Positions 42,415-51,242 of a stretch of DNA of 61,113 bases are shown here, piece by piece. Position numbers and translations under genes: made by a program. The DNA is taken from positions 1 through 61,113 of the forward strand of contig JAKAJS010000197.1 of NCBI GenBank assembly GCA_021813685.1. The letters run 5' to 3'. The DNA comes from Deltaproteobacteria bacterium (GTDB taxonomy: Bacteria > Desulfobacterota > Syntrophobacteria > Syntrophobacterales > Syntrophobacteraceae). Positions within the stretch are counted from its first letter, which is position 1. The number at the start of each line of letters is the position of its first letter. The notes beneath the pieces are model-generated. The model was not told the DNA's origin. It ran no database searches and saw nothing but the letters and a program-made list of their open reading frames with translations.

Positions 42415-42615
42415 GACACGCCCCCTGCGATCCTAACCCGGGCCGGGCCCTCAATGGTCCGATTTATGGCGTTATTTCAAGGTGCAGATCCGCTCTCTCG
42501 CCTGTCCTTTTTTATTCTCACCTTTTTTCAACCGCCTCTTCACGGTAGCATCACGGGCCGCGCGGGAAACATGAAATACTCATCCTTTCAAGATGTTACC
42601 TATAAAACCCGGCTC

Positions 42616-42631
42616 TGGCCAATTTGTTGCA
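42616..42631 (+). promoter_or_regulatory. Sigma-54 (-24/-12) promoter of the hcr-like operon
   Basis: TGGCCAATTTGTTGCA matches the consensus TGGCAC-N5-TTGCA in length and in the invariant GG and GC, with the full TTGCA at -12. Transcription would start near 42642, 27 nt before the hcrB ATG. It faces the operon and follows a sigma-54-dependent regulator gene. Confidence 0.75.
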
Positions 42632-42668
42632 AATTATCGGGTCCAAACAAAATTGCCAGGAGGACTAC

Positions 42669-43661
42669 ATGAGACTACCCCGTTTCGATTTCCGCGAGCC
42701 ATCGGTGGTTGAAGAGGCACTTTCCCTGCTGGAGGAGTTCAAAGGTAGTGTAATTCCGCTGGCAGGGGGTACAGATCTTATTCCCATCATGAAATATGGT
42801 CTCGAGACACCCTCAACCGTCGTCGGGCTCAAGAGAGTGAGCGCTTTAAGGGGCATTTCGCTAAATAGCGGCAACGTCCATATCGGAGCAATGACTCTAT
42901 TGGTGGATATGCTATCTTCTCGTACCCTGCTTGACAATTTTCCGGGTCTGATTCAGGCGGTCAAAGCGGTGGCCGCTCCCCCCCTATGGAATGTCGCCAC
43001 GATCGGCGGGAACATCTGCCAGAACAGCCGTTGCCTGTACTACAATCAATCCAAAACATGGCGGCTCGAAAGACCGGCGTGTTTTAAGGCAAAAGGCGAT
43101 GTCTGCCATGCTGTCCCCGCGGGAAGGAAGTGTTTTAGCGTCTATTCGAGCGATCTGGCACCGGCCCTGACTGCTTTGGGCGCCACGATCACCATCCGGA
43201 GGAAAGGACAATCGAGGACCATTCCTCTCCAGGATCTGTTCAGCGGCAATGGCCTATCTCCTTTTACTATGGAGAAGAGCGAGCTTCTGACCGGTGTGGA
43301 GATTCCTCTCCCACAGAAACGAAGCAACTCAAGCTACATAAAAAAGCGGATGCGATCCGCGGTGGATTATCCGCTCATTTCCGCCTCGGCTTCAATTGTT
43401 TGCAACGAGGACAACAGGATAAAGCAAATACGGCTCGTCCTGGGGGCCGTGGGATCAAAACCAGTGATAGTCGGCAGTGCGGATCAGATTTTTGCGGGTA
43501 AAACCATCGATGAAATCGACTTCGATGCTCTCGGCGACAATGTCAGGAAAGAGACCCGTATGGTGGATAATCTGATGCTCCCCGGATCGTACAGGAGACA
43601 AATGCTGCCCGTCATCGCAAGGGATGCCGTAAGGGCTGCCTTCCCTTCAATTGTGGAATAG
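42669..43661 (+). CDS. hcrB: 4-Hydroxybenzoyl-CoA reductase-type FAD subunit (HcrB-like)
   Basis: 330 residues of the FAD-binding subunit of the xanthine oxidase family. VIPLAGGTDLIPIMKYGLET and NVATIGGNICQNS are the flavin-binding motifs. Four cysteines at 122, 138, 146 and 155 form the insertion that, in Thauera 4-hydroxybenzoyl-CoA reductase, binds an extra [4Fe-4S] cluster; as I recall, the Thauera ligands carry the same numbers. Ordinary CO or xanthine dehydrogenase subunits lack them, which argues for a reductase of phenolic CoA esters. AGGAGG lies 5 nt before the ATG. First gene of the operon behind the sigma-54 promoter. Confidence 0.87.
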   Translation: MRLPRFDFREPSVVEEALSLLEEFKGSVIPLAGGTDLIPIMKYGLETPSTVVGLKRVSALRGISLNSGNVHIGAMTLLVDMLSSRTLLDNFPGLIQAVKAVAAPPLWNVATIGGNICQNSRCLYYNQSKTWRLERPACFKAKGDVCHAVPAGRKCFSVYSSDLAPALTALGATITIRRKGQSRTIPLQDLFSGNGLSPFTMEKSELLTGVEIPLPQKRSNSSYIKKRMRSAVDYPLISASASIVCNEDNRIKQIRLVLGAVGSKPVIVGSADQIFAGKTIDEIDFDALGDNVRKETRMVDNLMLPGSYRRQMLPVIARDAVRAAFPSIVE

Positions 43662-43669
43662 GAGATCAC

Positions 43670-44158
43670 ATGGAAAGACCAGCTAAGCGGTTAATTTCAT
43701 TACACATAAATGGACAGGAATATGACCTGGCCGTTTCCGCCAACCGGACACTACTTGAGCTTCTGCGGGAAGATCTCATGCTCACCGGGACAAAGGAAGG
43801 TTGCGACGATGGGTCTTGCGGCGCCTGTACGGTGTTGTTGGACGGCGCTCCGGTAAGATCGTGCCTCCTGCTGGCAATGGAGGCGGAAGGCAGGGAAGTC
43901 ACCACCATTGAAGGGCTTGCGAAAAAAGATAAGCTCCATCCCATACAACAGTCTTTCATCGATCACGGGGCCATCCAGTGCGGGTATTGTTCCCCCGGTA
44001 TGATTCTGACCACAAAAGCGCTGCTCGATCAAAATCCCAATCCATCGGAGCATGAAATCAAGGTCGCCATTTCGGGGAATTTCTGCCGGTGTACAGGCTA
44101 CAACAAGATTGTTTCCGCAATTGGGGCAGTCCGTCAGAATTCGAAGGGAGATGAGTAG
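43670..44158 (+). CDS. hcrC: 4-Hydroxybenzoyl-CoA reductase-type [2Fe-2S] subunit (HcrC-like)
   Basis: 162 residues. The plant-type [2Fe-2S] site is EGCDDGSCGACTVLLDG with a fourth Cys in VRSCLL, and the second [2Fe-2S] site is IQCGYCSPGMI with NFCRCTGYNKI, the normal arrangement in the small subunit of molybdenum hydroxylases. It passes electrons between the flavin/[4Fe-4S] subunit and the molybdenum subunit. AGGAG precedes the ATG. It lies 8 bp after hcrB and 2 bp before hcrA. Confidence 0.9.
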   Translation: MERPAKRLISLHINGQEYDLAVSANRTLLELLREDLMLTGTKEGCDDGSCGACTVLLDGAPVRSCLLLAMEAEGREVTTIEGLAKKDKLHPIQQSFIDHGAIQCGYCSPGMILTTKALLDQNPNPSEHEIKVAISGNFCRCTGYNKIVSAIGAVRQNSKGDE

Positions 44159-44160
44159 AC

Positions 44161-46503
44161 ATGGACGACCTTCTGTATATAGGCAAATCGGTCCCCAGGA
44201 AGGATGGCCCCATTAAAGCCACTGGAAGGGCGAAATATACGGTCGACATATCGCTTCCGGGAATGCTCGTGGGCAAGATCTTGAGGAGTCCCCATCCCCA
44301 TGCGCGGATCGTCAGAATTGATACGGGTAAAGCGCAGAAGTTGCCGGGAGTAAAAGCGATAGTGACTTCGGCCGATTCGCTCAAAATCAAACACGGCTTT
44401 GTGGAAACCCCCCGCTACCCGGCGGACCAGTATCCGATTGCGGTGGATCGGGTACGCCATGTGGGAGAGGATATCGCAGGAGTCGCTGCAATAGACGAGG
44501 ATACGGCCGAACAGGCAATTTCTCTCATAGAGGTTGAATACGAGATACTCCCGGCGGTTTTTGACCCTGAAGAAGCTATGAAACCTGGTGCCCCGGAAAT
44601 CCATCCCAACCACCCAAGGGTGGATGAGCCGTACCGCAACATCGGAGGCAAGACCGCCACTTCGTGGGGAGACGTGGAGAAGGCCTTTGCGGAATCGTAC
44701 CTGGTCCGTGAGGACAAGTTCTACTGCCAGATGCGCGCTCACGCCTATCTTGAACCTCAAGCCACGGTGGCCCACTTCGATTATTCCGGAAAATTGAATG
44801 TATGGACCTCGAGCATGGGGGTGTTCCTCAAAAGGGCGAAACTTGCAAAGACTCTGGGGCTGCCCTACGGGAATGTGCGAGTTTTGAAGAGCTATGTAGG
44901 CGGTGCTTTCGGCGGCAAAATAGACCTTTTTCACCACGAGTACATAGCTTCTTTACTCTCCATGAAATGTTACCTGCCTGTGAAGATCGTATACAGCCGG
45001 GAAGAGGTCTTCAAGGCGGCCCGGCCGGCTCAGCCCCTGATTGTGGAACTTAAGACCGGCGTGGCAAAAGACGGCACGATCCTGGGACAGCAAATCCGCA
45101 CAACAAACGACAGCGGCGCCTACCATGGAAGCGGCGTGGTGGTAATTTTCCTGGCCTGGGGATTTGCAATGACTCCCTACCATGTGCCGAATATGCGGTA
45201 CGAGGGCTATTCGATCTATACCAACAACCTTGTGCATTCTCCGCAACGGGGGCACGGGGCGCCGAAGATGAGGTTCGCAGTAGAGTCCCAGTTTGACATG
45301 ATCGCTGAAGAACTCGGCATGGACCCGATCGAATTTCGTCTCAAAAATGCCAGAAGGCCGGGCGATAAGCTCCCGAACGGGGACTCCGTCAAAAACTTCG
45401 GACTGATGGAATGCATTTCCCGGGTGGCCGAGCGTACTGATTTCAGGGAAAAACACGAAAGGGCCACACGCGAGCGCAACTCCAACTCTAAAATCAAACG
45501 CGGCATCGGTATTGGAACGACGGCCTACTTTGGCGGCTCTCTCATTTATCCGAACAGTTCCACGGTAATAGTGAAACTAAATGACGACGGCAGCGCTTCG
45601 CTCCAAACCGGTGCTCTCGATATCGGGCAGGGCTGCGAGACCGTTCTTTCCCAGATTGTGGCCGAAGAGCTGCGCATCCCGTATGAGGAGGTGCAGGTCT
45701 ATGCGGCTGATACGGAGTTATGCCCGGTGGATATCGGGTCGTGGATCAGCGGGCTCACCTTTGTAACCGGTAATGCAGCAAAGAAAGCGGCCGCTGCGGC
45801 CATGAGAAAGCTCCTCGAGGTTGCCGCCATGGAACTGGGTGAGAATGTTAACGACCTCACTGCGTGTGACAAAAAGATATTCGTGAGCTATGCACCCGAG
45901 AGAAGGATTTCCTATGCAAAGGCGATCGCGGCAAGCATCGCCAGAAACAGGGGCGATTCCATAATCGGCGAGGGCCATTTCCGAACCATGAAAGATGAAC
46001 CGACTCACCCGAGTCTCGCTACGGCAAAGGGCCGCTGGTCGGAAAACTATTCCAACTATGCTCAGGTTGCCGAAGTTGAGGTGAATACCGAAACGGGCGA
46101 GGTGAAAATAGTCAAGGCAACTACGGCCCATGACTGCGGATTTCCGATAAATCCCCAACTCGTTGAGGGACAGATCGACGGGCAGGTTTCCATGGGGCAG
46201 GGCCACATGCTGGGTGAGGAAATGAGGATTGAAAACGGATACGTCATCAATCCCTCATTTCTCGAGTACAAGATCCCCTGCGCACTCGACATGGTTGAGA
46301 CCGACTACATCGATGTGATCACGGAAAAGTATGAACGAGGCCATCACTATAACACAAAAGAGGTGGGGGAGGGCTACGTTTCGGGAACTGTCTCATCTGT
46401 GGCAAACGCTGTCTACAACGCGACCGGGGTGCGCGTTAAAAGAACGCCCATCTATCCGCAGGACATTCTGGCGGGACTGGAAAGGGTTCGCAGGGCGGAG
46501 TGA
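44161..46503 (+). CDS. hcrA: 4-Hydroxybenzoyl-CoA reductase-type molybdenum subunit (HcrA-like)
   Basis: 780 residues, the normal length. It starts with IGKSVPRKDGPIKATGRAKY, then GKILRSPHPHARI, VGGAFGGKIDLFHHEYIA (molybdopterin binding), PQRGHGAPKMRFAVESQFDM, the QTGALDIGQGCETVLSQIVA motif and the C-terminal KEVGEGYVSGTVSSVANAVY, which carries the conserved active-site Glu. It houses the molybdopterin-cytosine dinucleotide site that removes the phenolic hydroxyl. The preferred ring position (para or meta) cannot be read. The stop is 41 bp before the ligase start. Confidence 0.9.
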   Translation: MDDLLYIGKSVPRKDGPIKATGRAKYTVDISLPGMLVGKILRSPHPHARIVRIDTGKAQKLPGVKAIVTSADSLKIKHGFVETPRYPADQYPIAVDRVRHVGEDIAGVAAIDEDTAEQAISLIEVEYEILPAVFDPEEAMKPGAPEIHPNHPRVDEPYRNIGGKTATSWGDVEKAFAESYLVREDKFYCQMRAHAYLEPQATVAHFDYSGKLNVWTSSMGVFLKRAKLAKTLGLPYGNVRVLKSYVGGAFGGKIDLFHHEYIASLLSMKCYLPVKIVYSREEVFKAARPAQPLIVELKTGVAKDGTILGQQIRTTNDSGAYHGSGVVVIFLAWGFAMTPYHVPNMRYEGYSIYTNNLVHSPQRGHGAPKMRFAVESQFDMIAEELGMDPIEFRLKNARRPGDKLPNGDSVKNFGLMECISRVAERTDFREKHERATRERNSNSKIKRGIGIGTTAYFGGSLIYPNSSTVIVKLNDDGSASLQTGALDIGQGCETVLSQIVAEELRIPYEEVQVYAADTELCPVDIGSWISGLTFVTGNAAKKAAAAAMRKLLEVAAMELGENVNDLTACDKKIFVSYAPERRISYAKAIAASIARNRGDSIIGEGHFRTMKDEPTHPSLATAKGRWSENYSNYAQVAEVEVNTETGEVKIVKATTAHDCGFPINPQLVEGQIDGQVSMGQGHMLGEEMRIENGYVINPSFLEYKIPCALDMVETDYIDVITEKYERGHHYNTKEVGEGYVSGTVSSVANAVYNATGVRVKRTPIYPQDILAGLERVRRAE

Positions 46504-46544
46504 TCGAACCGGACACCATTTACGGGAAAAACAAGGAGATGGTT

Positions 46545-47849
46545 ATGGCAATGATGTGGAAGCCCGAGCTGGAGACATTGTCCAGAGAGGAGTTGGAACG
46601 AAGGCAGCTCAAACTCTTCAGGAAACAAATGCACCATGTTATGGAAGAGAGCCCTTTTTACCGGCGCAAATTTGCCGGAATTCATCCAAGTGACATTAAG
46701 ACGGTCGACGATGTCCGGAATGTTCCTTTTACCACCAAGCAGGAGCTTCTGGATTCCCAGCAGGAATACCCGATCTATGGAGACTTTCCGTGTATCCGGC
46801 CGCATCAGGCAACACGGGTCTTTCAAACATCGGGCACAACAGGAACTCCGCTACGGATATCCTGGACCAAAAAAGACTGGTTCGAAACATTCTACGACCA
46901 GTTCAGCTATTTCCTTTACGGATACGGGGTAAGCCCCGCCGATGTGGCTTTTTTCCCGTTCATGTATGGGCTGTTCGTAGCCTGGTGGGGTATGCAGGCG
47001 ACCATGGAACTCCATGGCGTCACTATTGTTCCCGGAGGCGGCCAGACTTCGGAAAACAGGCTGCGAAGCATTATCGACTGGGGAGCGACAGTTGTTTGCG
47101 GGACCCCCACATACATCATTTTTCTCGGCGAATTGGCCGAAAAAATAGGAATTGACCTGCCTGGTTCCAAAGTGCGGATCGTGATTACGGCTGGCGAACC
47201 GGGAGCGCAGGTGCCATCTACGAAACAATTGATAGAAAGGCTCTGGGGGGCCAAAAACTACGACGATATAGGAAGCACTGAAATTTCCAATTTCGGGTTC
47301 GAGTGTGTTGCGCAGCAGGGAACGCACCTGATCGAAAGCATGTTTCTGCCCGAGTCGCTTGATCTGGAGACGGGAAAACAGGTCGGGCAGGGAGAAATCG
47401 GGGAATTGGTTCTAACGAACCTGTGCTGCGAGAGCATGCCCCTTTTACGGTACAAAACCAAGGACCTGGTCAGGTTCAACTATGACGCGTGCGAATGCGG
47501 CAGAACTTTTCTGCGTATGGAAGGTGGAGTGCTTGGAAGGGCCGACGATATGTTCCATTTCGGGGGGGTGAATATCTATCCATCTGCGATCGAAAATTTC
47601 ATCAGAGGGGTTCCCGAATTCGCCAGCGAATACCAGTTGGTGGTCCCGCCCCAAGGCTCGGGGGAGAAATTGCTGATAAAGGTCGAACCGGCTACCACTG
47701 ATATATCTGAAGATAGGATGCACGAAGCGGTAAGCAGGTTCGTCAAAGACGTGAACTACAATGTGAAGATCACGCCGCGGGTGGAAATAGTTGAGTCGGG
47801 GAGCCTCACCCGCTTCGAGGGGAAAGCCCGAAGAATCATCAGACTGTAA
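46545..47849 (+). CDS. Phenylacetate-CoA ligase-family aryl-CoA ligase
   Basis: 434 residues of the PaaK branch. The opening ETLSREELERRQLKLFRKQM, then FQTSGTTGTPLRISWTKKDW (P-loop), VVCGTPTYIIFL, NYDDIGSTEIS, LRYKTKDLVRF, a CECGRTF segment, and the hinge LGRADDMFHFGGVNIYPSAI fit the family. AAGGAG lies 7 nt before the ATG at 46545; the frame is open back to a GTG at 46500 overlapping hcrA. By position it supplies the CoA ester reduced by the HcrABC-like enzyme, so a hydroxybenzoate is the likely substrate, but phenylacetate or another aryl acid is possible. Confidence 0.87.
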   Translation: MAMMWKPELETLSREELERRQLKLFRKQMHHVMEESPFYRRKFAGIHPSDIKTVDDVRNVPFTTKQELLDSQQEYPIYGDFPCIRPHQATRVFQTSGTTGTPLRISWTKKDWFETFYDQFSYFLYGYGVSPADVAFFPFMYGLFVAWWGMQATMELHGVTIVPGGGQTSENRLRSIIDWGATVVCGTPTYIIFLGELAEKIGIDLPGSKVRIVITAGEPGAQVPSTKQLIERLWGAKNYDDIGSTEISNFGFECVAQQGTHLIESMFLPESLDLETGKQVGQGEIGELVLTNLCCESMPLLRYKTKDLVRFNYDACECGRTFLRMEGGVLGRADDMFHFGGVNIYPSAIENFIRGVPEFASEYQLVVPPQGSGEKLLIKVEPATTDISEDRMHEAVSRFVKDVNYNVKITPRVEIVESGSLTRFEGKARRIIRL

Positions 47850-48165
47850 TTCAGAGAGTTTTAATGAACGCACAGAGGGTAATCATTGTTGAATCGGACG
47901 GAGCAGCGGAGCGTCTCATTAAGGCCCCTGCTCCTCCGGTTCAGGCCATCCCTTGCAACCGTGGAAGTGTCGGGCACACGGGCATTCACCGGGATCTTGA
48001 CACTTTGGCCGATTACCTCGCCCTCCAAGACGGATGGAAAGCGATTCCGACCCGCACATGCCCTGGAAACCGAAATTGTTGAGTTCCTTATAATTTCCAA
48101 CTTGAGAGGTGCACCATGATCTTACACGATTTTTTCTTCCTTGCCCAAACCCTCTGAGACTCCTG
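47850..48165. other. 316-bp gap after the aromatic operon
   Basis: A 72-codon frame from ATG 47864 is open but has no usual ribosome binding site or recognisable sequence, so it is not called. A G/C-rich inverted stretch near 47919-47945 could form a weak hairpin. Nothing else seen. Confidence 0.4.
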
Positions 48166-48579
48166 CTATTCCTTAATTTCGGGGACCTTGTACTCGTCGC
48201 CCCCGTGTATTTTGAACCGGAACACCACCCTGTCGGTTGCGCCGAAAGCCGGATGGTAGGGCTCATCGACATGATATCTGCCATTCGGGGGGATGTCGCC
48301 AATAACGATGGTCTTGCTCCAATAAACTCTCATTTCGTCCCTGTCCATCGTGTACATATCCAGCGCCAACCCCCGCACGGGCCGATCCGATTTATTTACG
48401 ATATAGCCGGTGATGCGACCATCGGGAGTAAGCTTGAAGTCCCTGTAAAACAGGACATCGCTTCTCGTTCCACAGGTGTTGTGCACCCGGCCGTTGCTGA
48501 AAAAGGAATCGGCCCGGGCGAAAACGGGAAAGAAAAGCAGACCCAGCAAAACGCATCCGGCAGCTCGTTTCATCATCAT
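48166..48579 (-). CDS. Small secreted protein with FxLYD-like beta domain
   Basis: 137 residues. AGGAG lies 6 nt before the first of three consecutive ATG codons, and a signal peptide follows (RAAGCVLLGLLFFPVFARAD). The mature part has ITGYIVNKSDRPVRGLALDM, then VYWSKTIVIGDIPPNGRYHV and FRFKIHGGDEY, the alternating pattern of the FxLYD/immunoglobulin-like fold seen in small periplasmic proteins. Function unknown. The frame continues upstream through the TGTCCCCATG repeats, but that part is a product of the repeat, not protein. Confidence 0.72.
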   Translation of the reverse strand: MMMKRAAGCVLLGLLFFPVFARADSFFSNGRVHNTCGTRSDVLFYRDFKLTPDGRITGYIVNKSDRPVRGLALDMYTMDRDEMRVYWSKTIVIGDIPPNGRYHVDEPYHPAFGATDRVVFRFKIHGGDEYKVPEIKE

Positions 48580-48696
48580 TTTCTTCTCCTGCGGTTGAAT
48601 CCGTGCACCTTTTTCGGTGGATCTCAAAAAAAAGTACCGAGGCTTATACACCGAGGATTTGCCTGACGCAAGCGAAAGCGAAACGAGCCGGGGAGC

Positions 48697-48938
48697 TGTC
48701 CCCATGTATGTCCCCATGTAACGGACGAGTGTCGGGCAGGAAGGTTTGCAGACGCACCCCGGATCCGAGAGGATAAAATCGATCTGTGCCGAGCCCGATT
48801 TAGGGTCGGAAACCGAATGGAACCCGAGCTGGATTGCCAGCCCGTTCCGGAACCCGGAGGAGATGCCATGCATGTCCCCATGCAAACCGTTGCATGTCCC
48901 CATGCATGTCCCCATGCAAATCGCTGCATGTCCCCATG
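48697..48938. repeat. TGTCCCCATG repeat array with a 34-bp tandem unit
   Basis: TGTCCCCATG occurs at 48697, 48709, 48873, 48895, 48907 and 48929. Positions 48867-48900 and 48901-48934 are two 34-bp tandem units differing at 2 positions. Within each unit TGCATG and CATGCA flank TCCC, forming a palindrome. A near copy, TGTGCCCATG, lies just before the transposase-like ATG. The 412 bp between the divergent genes hold nothing else recognisable. Confidence 0.85.
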
Positions 48939-48991
48939 TCAGTGACATTTTTTTCTTTACTATTCCAACCTTATCCTATATTGATGTGCCC

Positions 48992-50749
48992 ATGTATATA
49001 GCGACTGTCCCCAATCGAAATTCGAAGCCGACTGTCTTGCTGCGCGAAACGTGGCGCGAGGGCAAGAAAGTCCACAAACGCACCCTGGCCAACCTTACCA
49101 GTTGGCCCGAGGGGAAAATCGAGGCGTTGCGCAAGCTGCTCAAAGACGAGCTGCCCGTCGATAGCGAGCGCACCGTTGTGGTCGAGCGCTCCATTCCTCA
49201 CGGCCATGTCGAAGCGGTACTTACCGCAATAAGAAAGACGGGACTGGAGACGATGATTTCCTCCCGCAGACGCCGCGAGGAGGACCTGGTAATCGCAATG
49301 CTTGCCACGCGACTGCTTCACCCCGACTCCGAGCCGCACACCGCCGGGCTCTGGCGCACGACCACCCTGGCTGAAGAACTCGGGGTCGATCGAGGCGAAG
49401 AAGGGGACTTTCACGCAACCCTTGACTGGCTGCTCGCCAAACAGGGCAGGGTCGAAAAGATTTTGGCTGCCCAACGCCTGAGCGAGGGGGGGACGGCGTT
49501 TTACTACGTGACCGGCAACACCTATGACGGTCTTCCCCGTGCATTTTCAAAATCCCTCCAGGCCCAGACGCGAATCGAAGACAGGCCTACTTTGGTATGC
49601 GGCATGCTCACCGACCCGAAAGGCTGTCCGGTCGCGGTGGATGCCTATCCGGGAACTACCGGCGACCTGAGTCTAGTGCCGCACATGGTGGAAAAACTAA
49701 GGGCGCGTTTTGGCCTCGAACATGTCGTCATTATCGGGGATCGCAGAACGCTCAACCATTTGCAGATCGAAAGACTGAAAGATTTTCCGCATATTGGGTG
49801 GATATCGGCACTGCGGTTCCAGGCGATTCGAAAGCTGGTCCAGGGTGAAAACGCATGTTCGTTTGTCTTCGATGGAAAAGATCTGGCGGAGACCGATTCG
49901 GCGGGTTTTCCGGGAGAACGGCTGATCGCCTGCTTGCGTAAAGCCCTTGGCGAGGAACGCAGTCTGGAAAGGCAGGAACTGCTGAGAGCTACTGAGGAGG
50001 AGCTCTCAAAGATAGCTCATGAGGTATCCCAACGGGCGTGGCGGCCGCTGCCCAAGGTCGAGATTGCAAGGAAGGTCGGAAAGGTGCTCAGTCGTTTCCG
50101 GATGGGCAAGTATTTTGTCCTGACGATTGAAGATGGAGCCTTCTCCTATGCCCGTAAATACGAGGCGGTAGAATGCGACGCGCGACTCGATGGGCTCAAT
50201 GTCATCCGAACCAGTGAGCCGAGTTGGAAGATTTCCGCAGAAGACGCCGTACGGGGGTACAAGGATTACGCCCGGGTGGAGCGCGCACTGCAGGGGCCCA
50301 AAGGGCCTGACTTGTTGGTGAGGCCGATCCGCCAGCGCTCCGAGGACCACGTGCGTGGCCACCTTTTTCTATCCCTGCTGGCCTATTACGTAGAGTGGCA
50401 CATGCGACAGGCCTTGGCGCCGCTTGTCTCCGAGGAGGAGCCGTTCGAAACTCTTCGAGGAAGGTCGGAGTTTTCGGCCCCGGTCGAGGCGACCGAAAAG
50501 CAGATTTTCGAAGAAACCTTCGAGGGCCTGCCGGCGCGGAGCTTTAAAGCGCTTTTGGCGGAAATGGGCACCCTGTGTCGGAACAGGTGCCGAATCGGCC
50601 CAAGCTCGGATGGCGTCCTGTTCTGTTGTGCAACCGAGCAAACCGAGCTCCAGAAAAAGGCCTTCGACCTCCTGGAGGCCTATGAACCAAATAGTGGCGA
50701 GACCTTTGCCGGAAACATCGGTCTGAGCGAAGGTGGCTACAGGCCATGA
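48992..50749 (+). CDS. IS1634-like transposase homologue lacking conserved catalytic residues
   Basis: 585 residues, full length for IS1634-type transposases, no frameshift. The C-terminal block KDYARVERALQGPKGPDLLV followed by RPIRQRSEDHVRGHLFLSLL and AYYVEWHMRQALAPL identifies the family. In active relatives the first catalytic Asp sits in an LYDVT-like motif; here it reads FYYVTGNTYDG, so Tyr172 replaces Asp. The GYSRDGK motif is lost (KSLQAQT), DRGM is DRRT (Asp250 kept), and AFRSLK after the catalytic Glu is ALQGPK. No terminal inverted repeats were found on either side. The start is ATG 48992; the frame extends upstream only through the repeat array. It may be a decaying or domesticated protein. 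Confidence 0.75.
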   Translation: MYIATVPNRNSKPTVLLRETWREGKKVHKRTLANLTSWPEGKIEALRKLLKDELPVDSERTVVVERSIPHGHVEAVLTAIRKTGLETMISSRRRREEDLVIAMLATRLLHPDSEPHTAGLWRTTTLAEELGVDRGEEGDFHATLDWLLAKQGRVEKILAAQRLSEGGTAFYYVTGNTYDGLPRAFSKSLQAQTRIEDRPTLVCGMLTDPKGCPVAVDAYPGTTGDLSLVPHMVEKLRARFGLEHVVIIGDRRTLNHLQIERLKDFPHIGWISALRFQAIRKLVQGENACSFVFDGKDLAETDSAGFPGERLIACLRKALGEERSLERQELLRATEEELSKIAHEVSQRAWRPLPKVEIARKVGKVLSRFRMGKYFVLTIEDGAFSYARKYEAVECDARLDGLNVIRTSEPSWKISAEDAVRGYKDYARVERALQGPKGPDLLVRPIRQRSEDHVRGHLFLSLLAYYVEWHMRQALAPLVSEEEPFETLRGRSEFSAPVEATEKQIFEETFEGLPARSFKALLAEMGTLCRNRCRIGPSSDGVLFCCATEQTELQKKAFDLLEAYEPNSGETFAGNIGLSEGGYRP

Positions 50750-50795
50750 ATCTTCCGGCTCTTTAGGCAATGAATCCCGATTTGGAGTGGCAGCT

Positions 50796-51242
50796 ATGAA
50801 GAGAAAGATAGCGATTTCATTTGGGATACCATTCTGTGCCGCTCTGTTTTTGCTCTTTGCCGCACTCTCGTTTGCGGGGTCCGGGCCTGCCGGATTGCCG
50901 CAGAGCAATTCCCTTCGAACCTTTTCCGTTCAGGAGTGTTCCCGAACGGAGCCGGCCGTCGGGATCAGGGGGGATTTCGCCTACCCTGACGGGGCTTTGC
51001 GCACAACAGTCATTGTCCCCGAAAGCCTTCCGGCCGGGAAATACGTGGTCGGGGCTGCTCCCGGGATTGCAGGCCGAACAGCCTTTTTTCAGGATGAAGT
51101 TGCTCTATCCTGCGACTATCCGACAGCTTGGGAAACAAGCATCAACGTTACCCGGCTCCTTTCCCTCACTGCTCCCCCCCCTCCGTCCGCCCTGCCCGGG
51201 CCGGGCGGCCCCCGGGCACCTCCCGCACCCTTTGAGCTTTGA
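50796..51242 (+). CDS. Small secreted protein of unknown function
   Basis: 148 residues with a signal peptide (SFGIPFCAALFLLFAALSFA). The mature part has three cysteines (VQECSRTEPA, LSCDYPT) and a Pro/Ala-rich C-terminus (TAPPPPSALPGPGGPRAPPA). Long C and G runs in the last 60 bases make a frame error there possible. GGAG lies 8 nt before the ATG. No family recognised. It precedes the TSUP permease gene by 170 bp. Confidence 0.55.
   Translation: MKRKIAISFGIPFCAALFLLFAALSFAGSGPAGLPQSNSLRTFSVQECSRTEPAVGIRGDFAYPDGALRTTVIVPESLPAGKYVVGAAPGIAGRTAFFQDEVALSCDYPTAWETSINVTRLLSLTAPPPPSALPGPGGPRAPPAPFEL

Noticed and set aside
47864-48082. A 72-codon frame after the aryl-CoA ligase
   Set aside because: No Shine-Dalgarno of note, no recognisable sequence, and other frames are equally open in this stretch.
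48697-48938. CRISPR-like array
   Set aside because: Units are 10-34 bp without unique spacers of constant size, and no cas genes are nearby.
48580-48948. N-terminal extension of the secreted protein through the TGTCCCCATG repeats
   Set aside because: The signal peptide and ribosome binding site place the start at 48579; the extension is a translation of the repeat.
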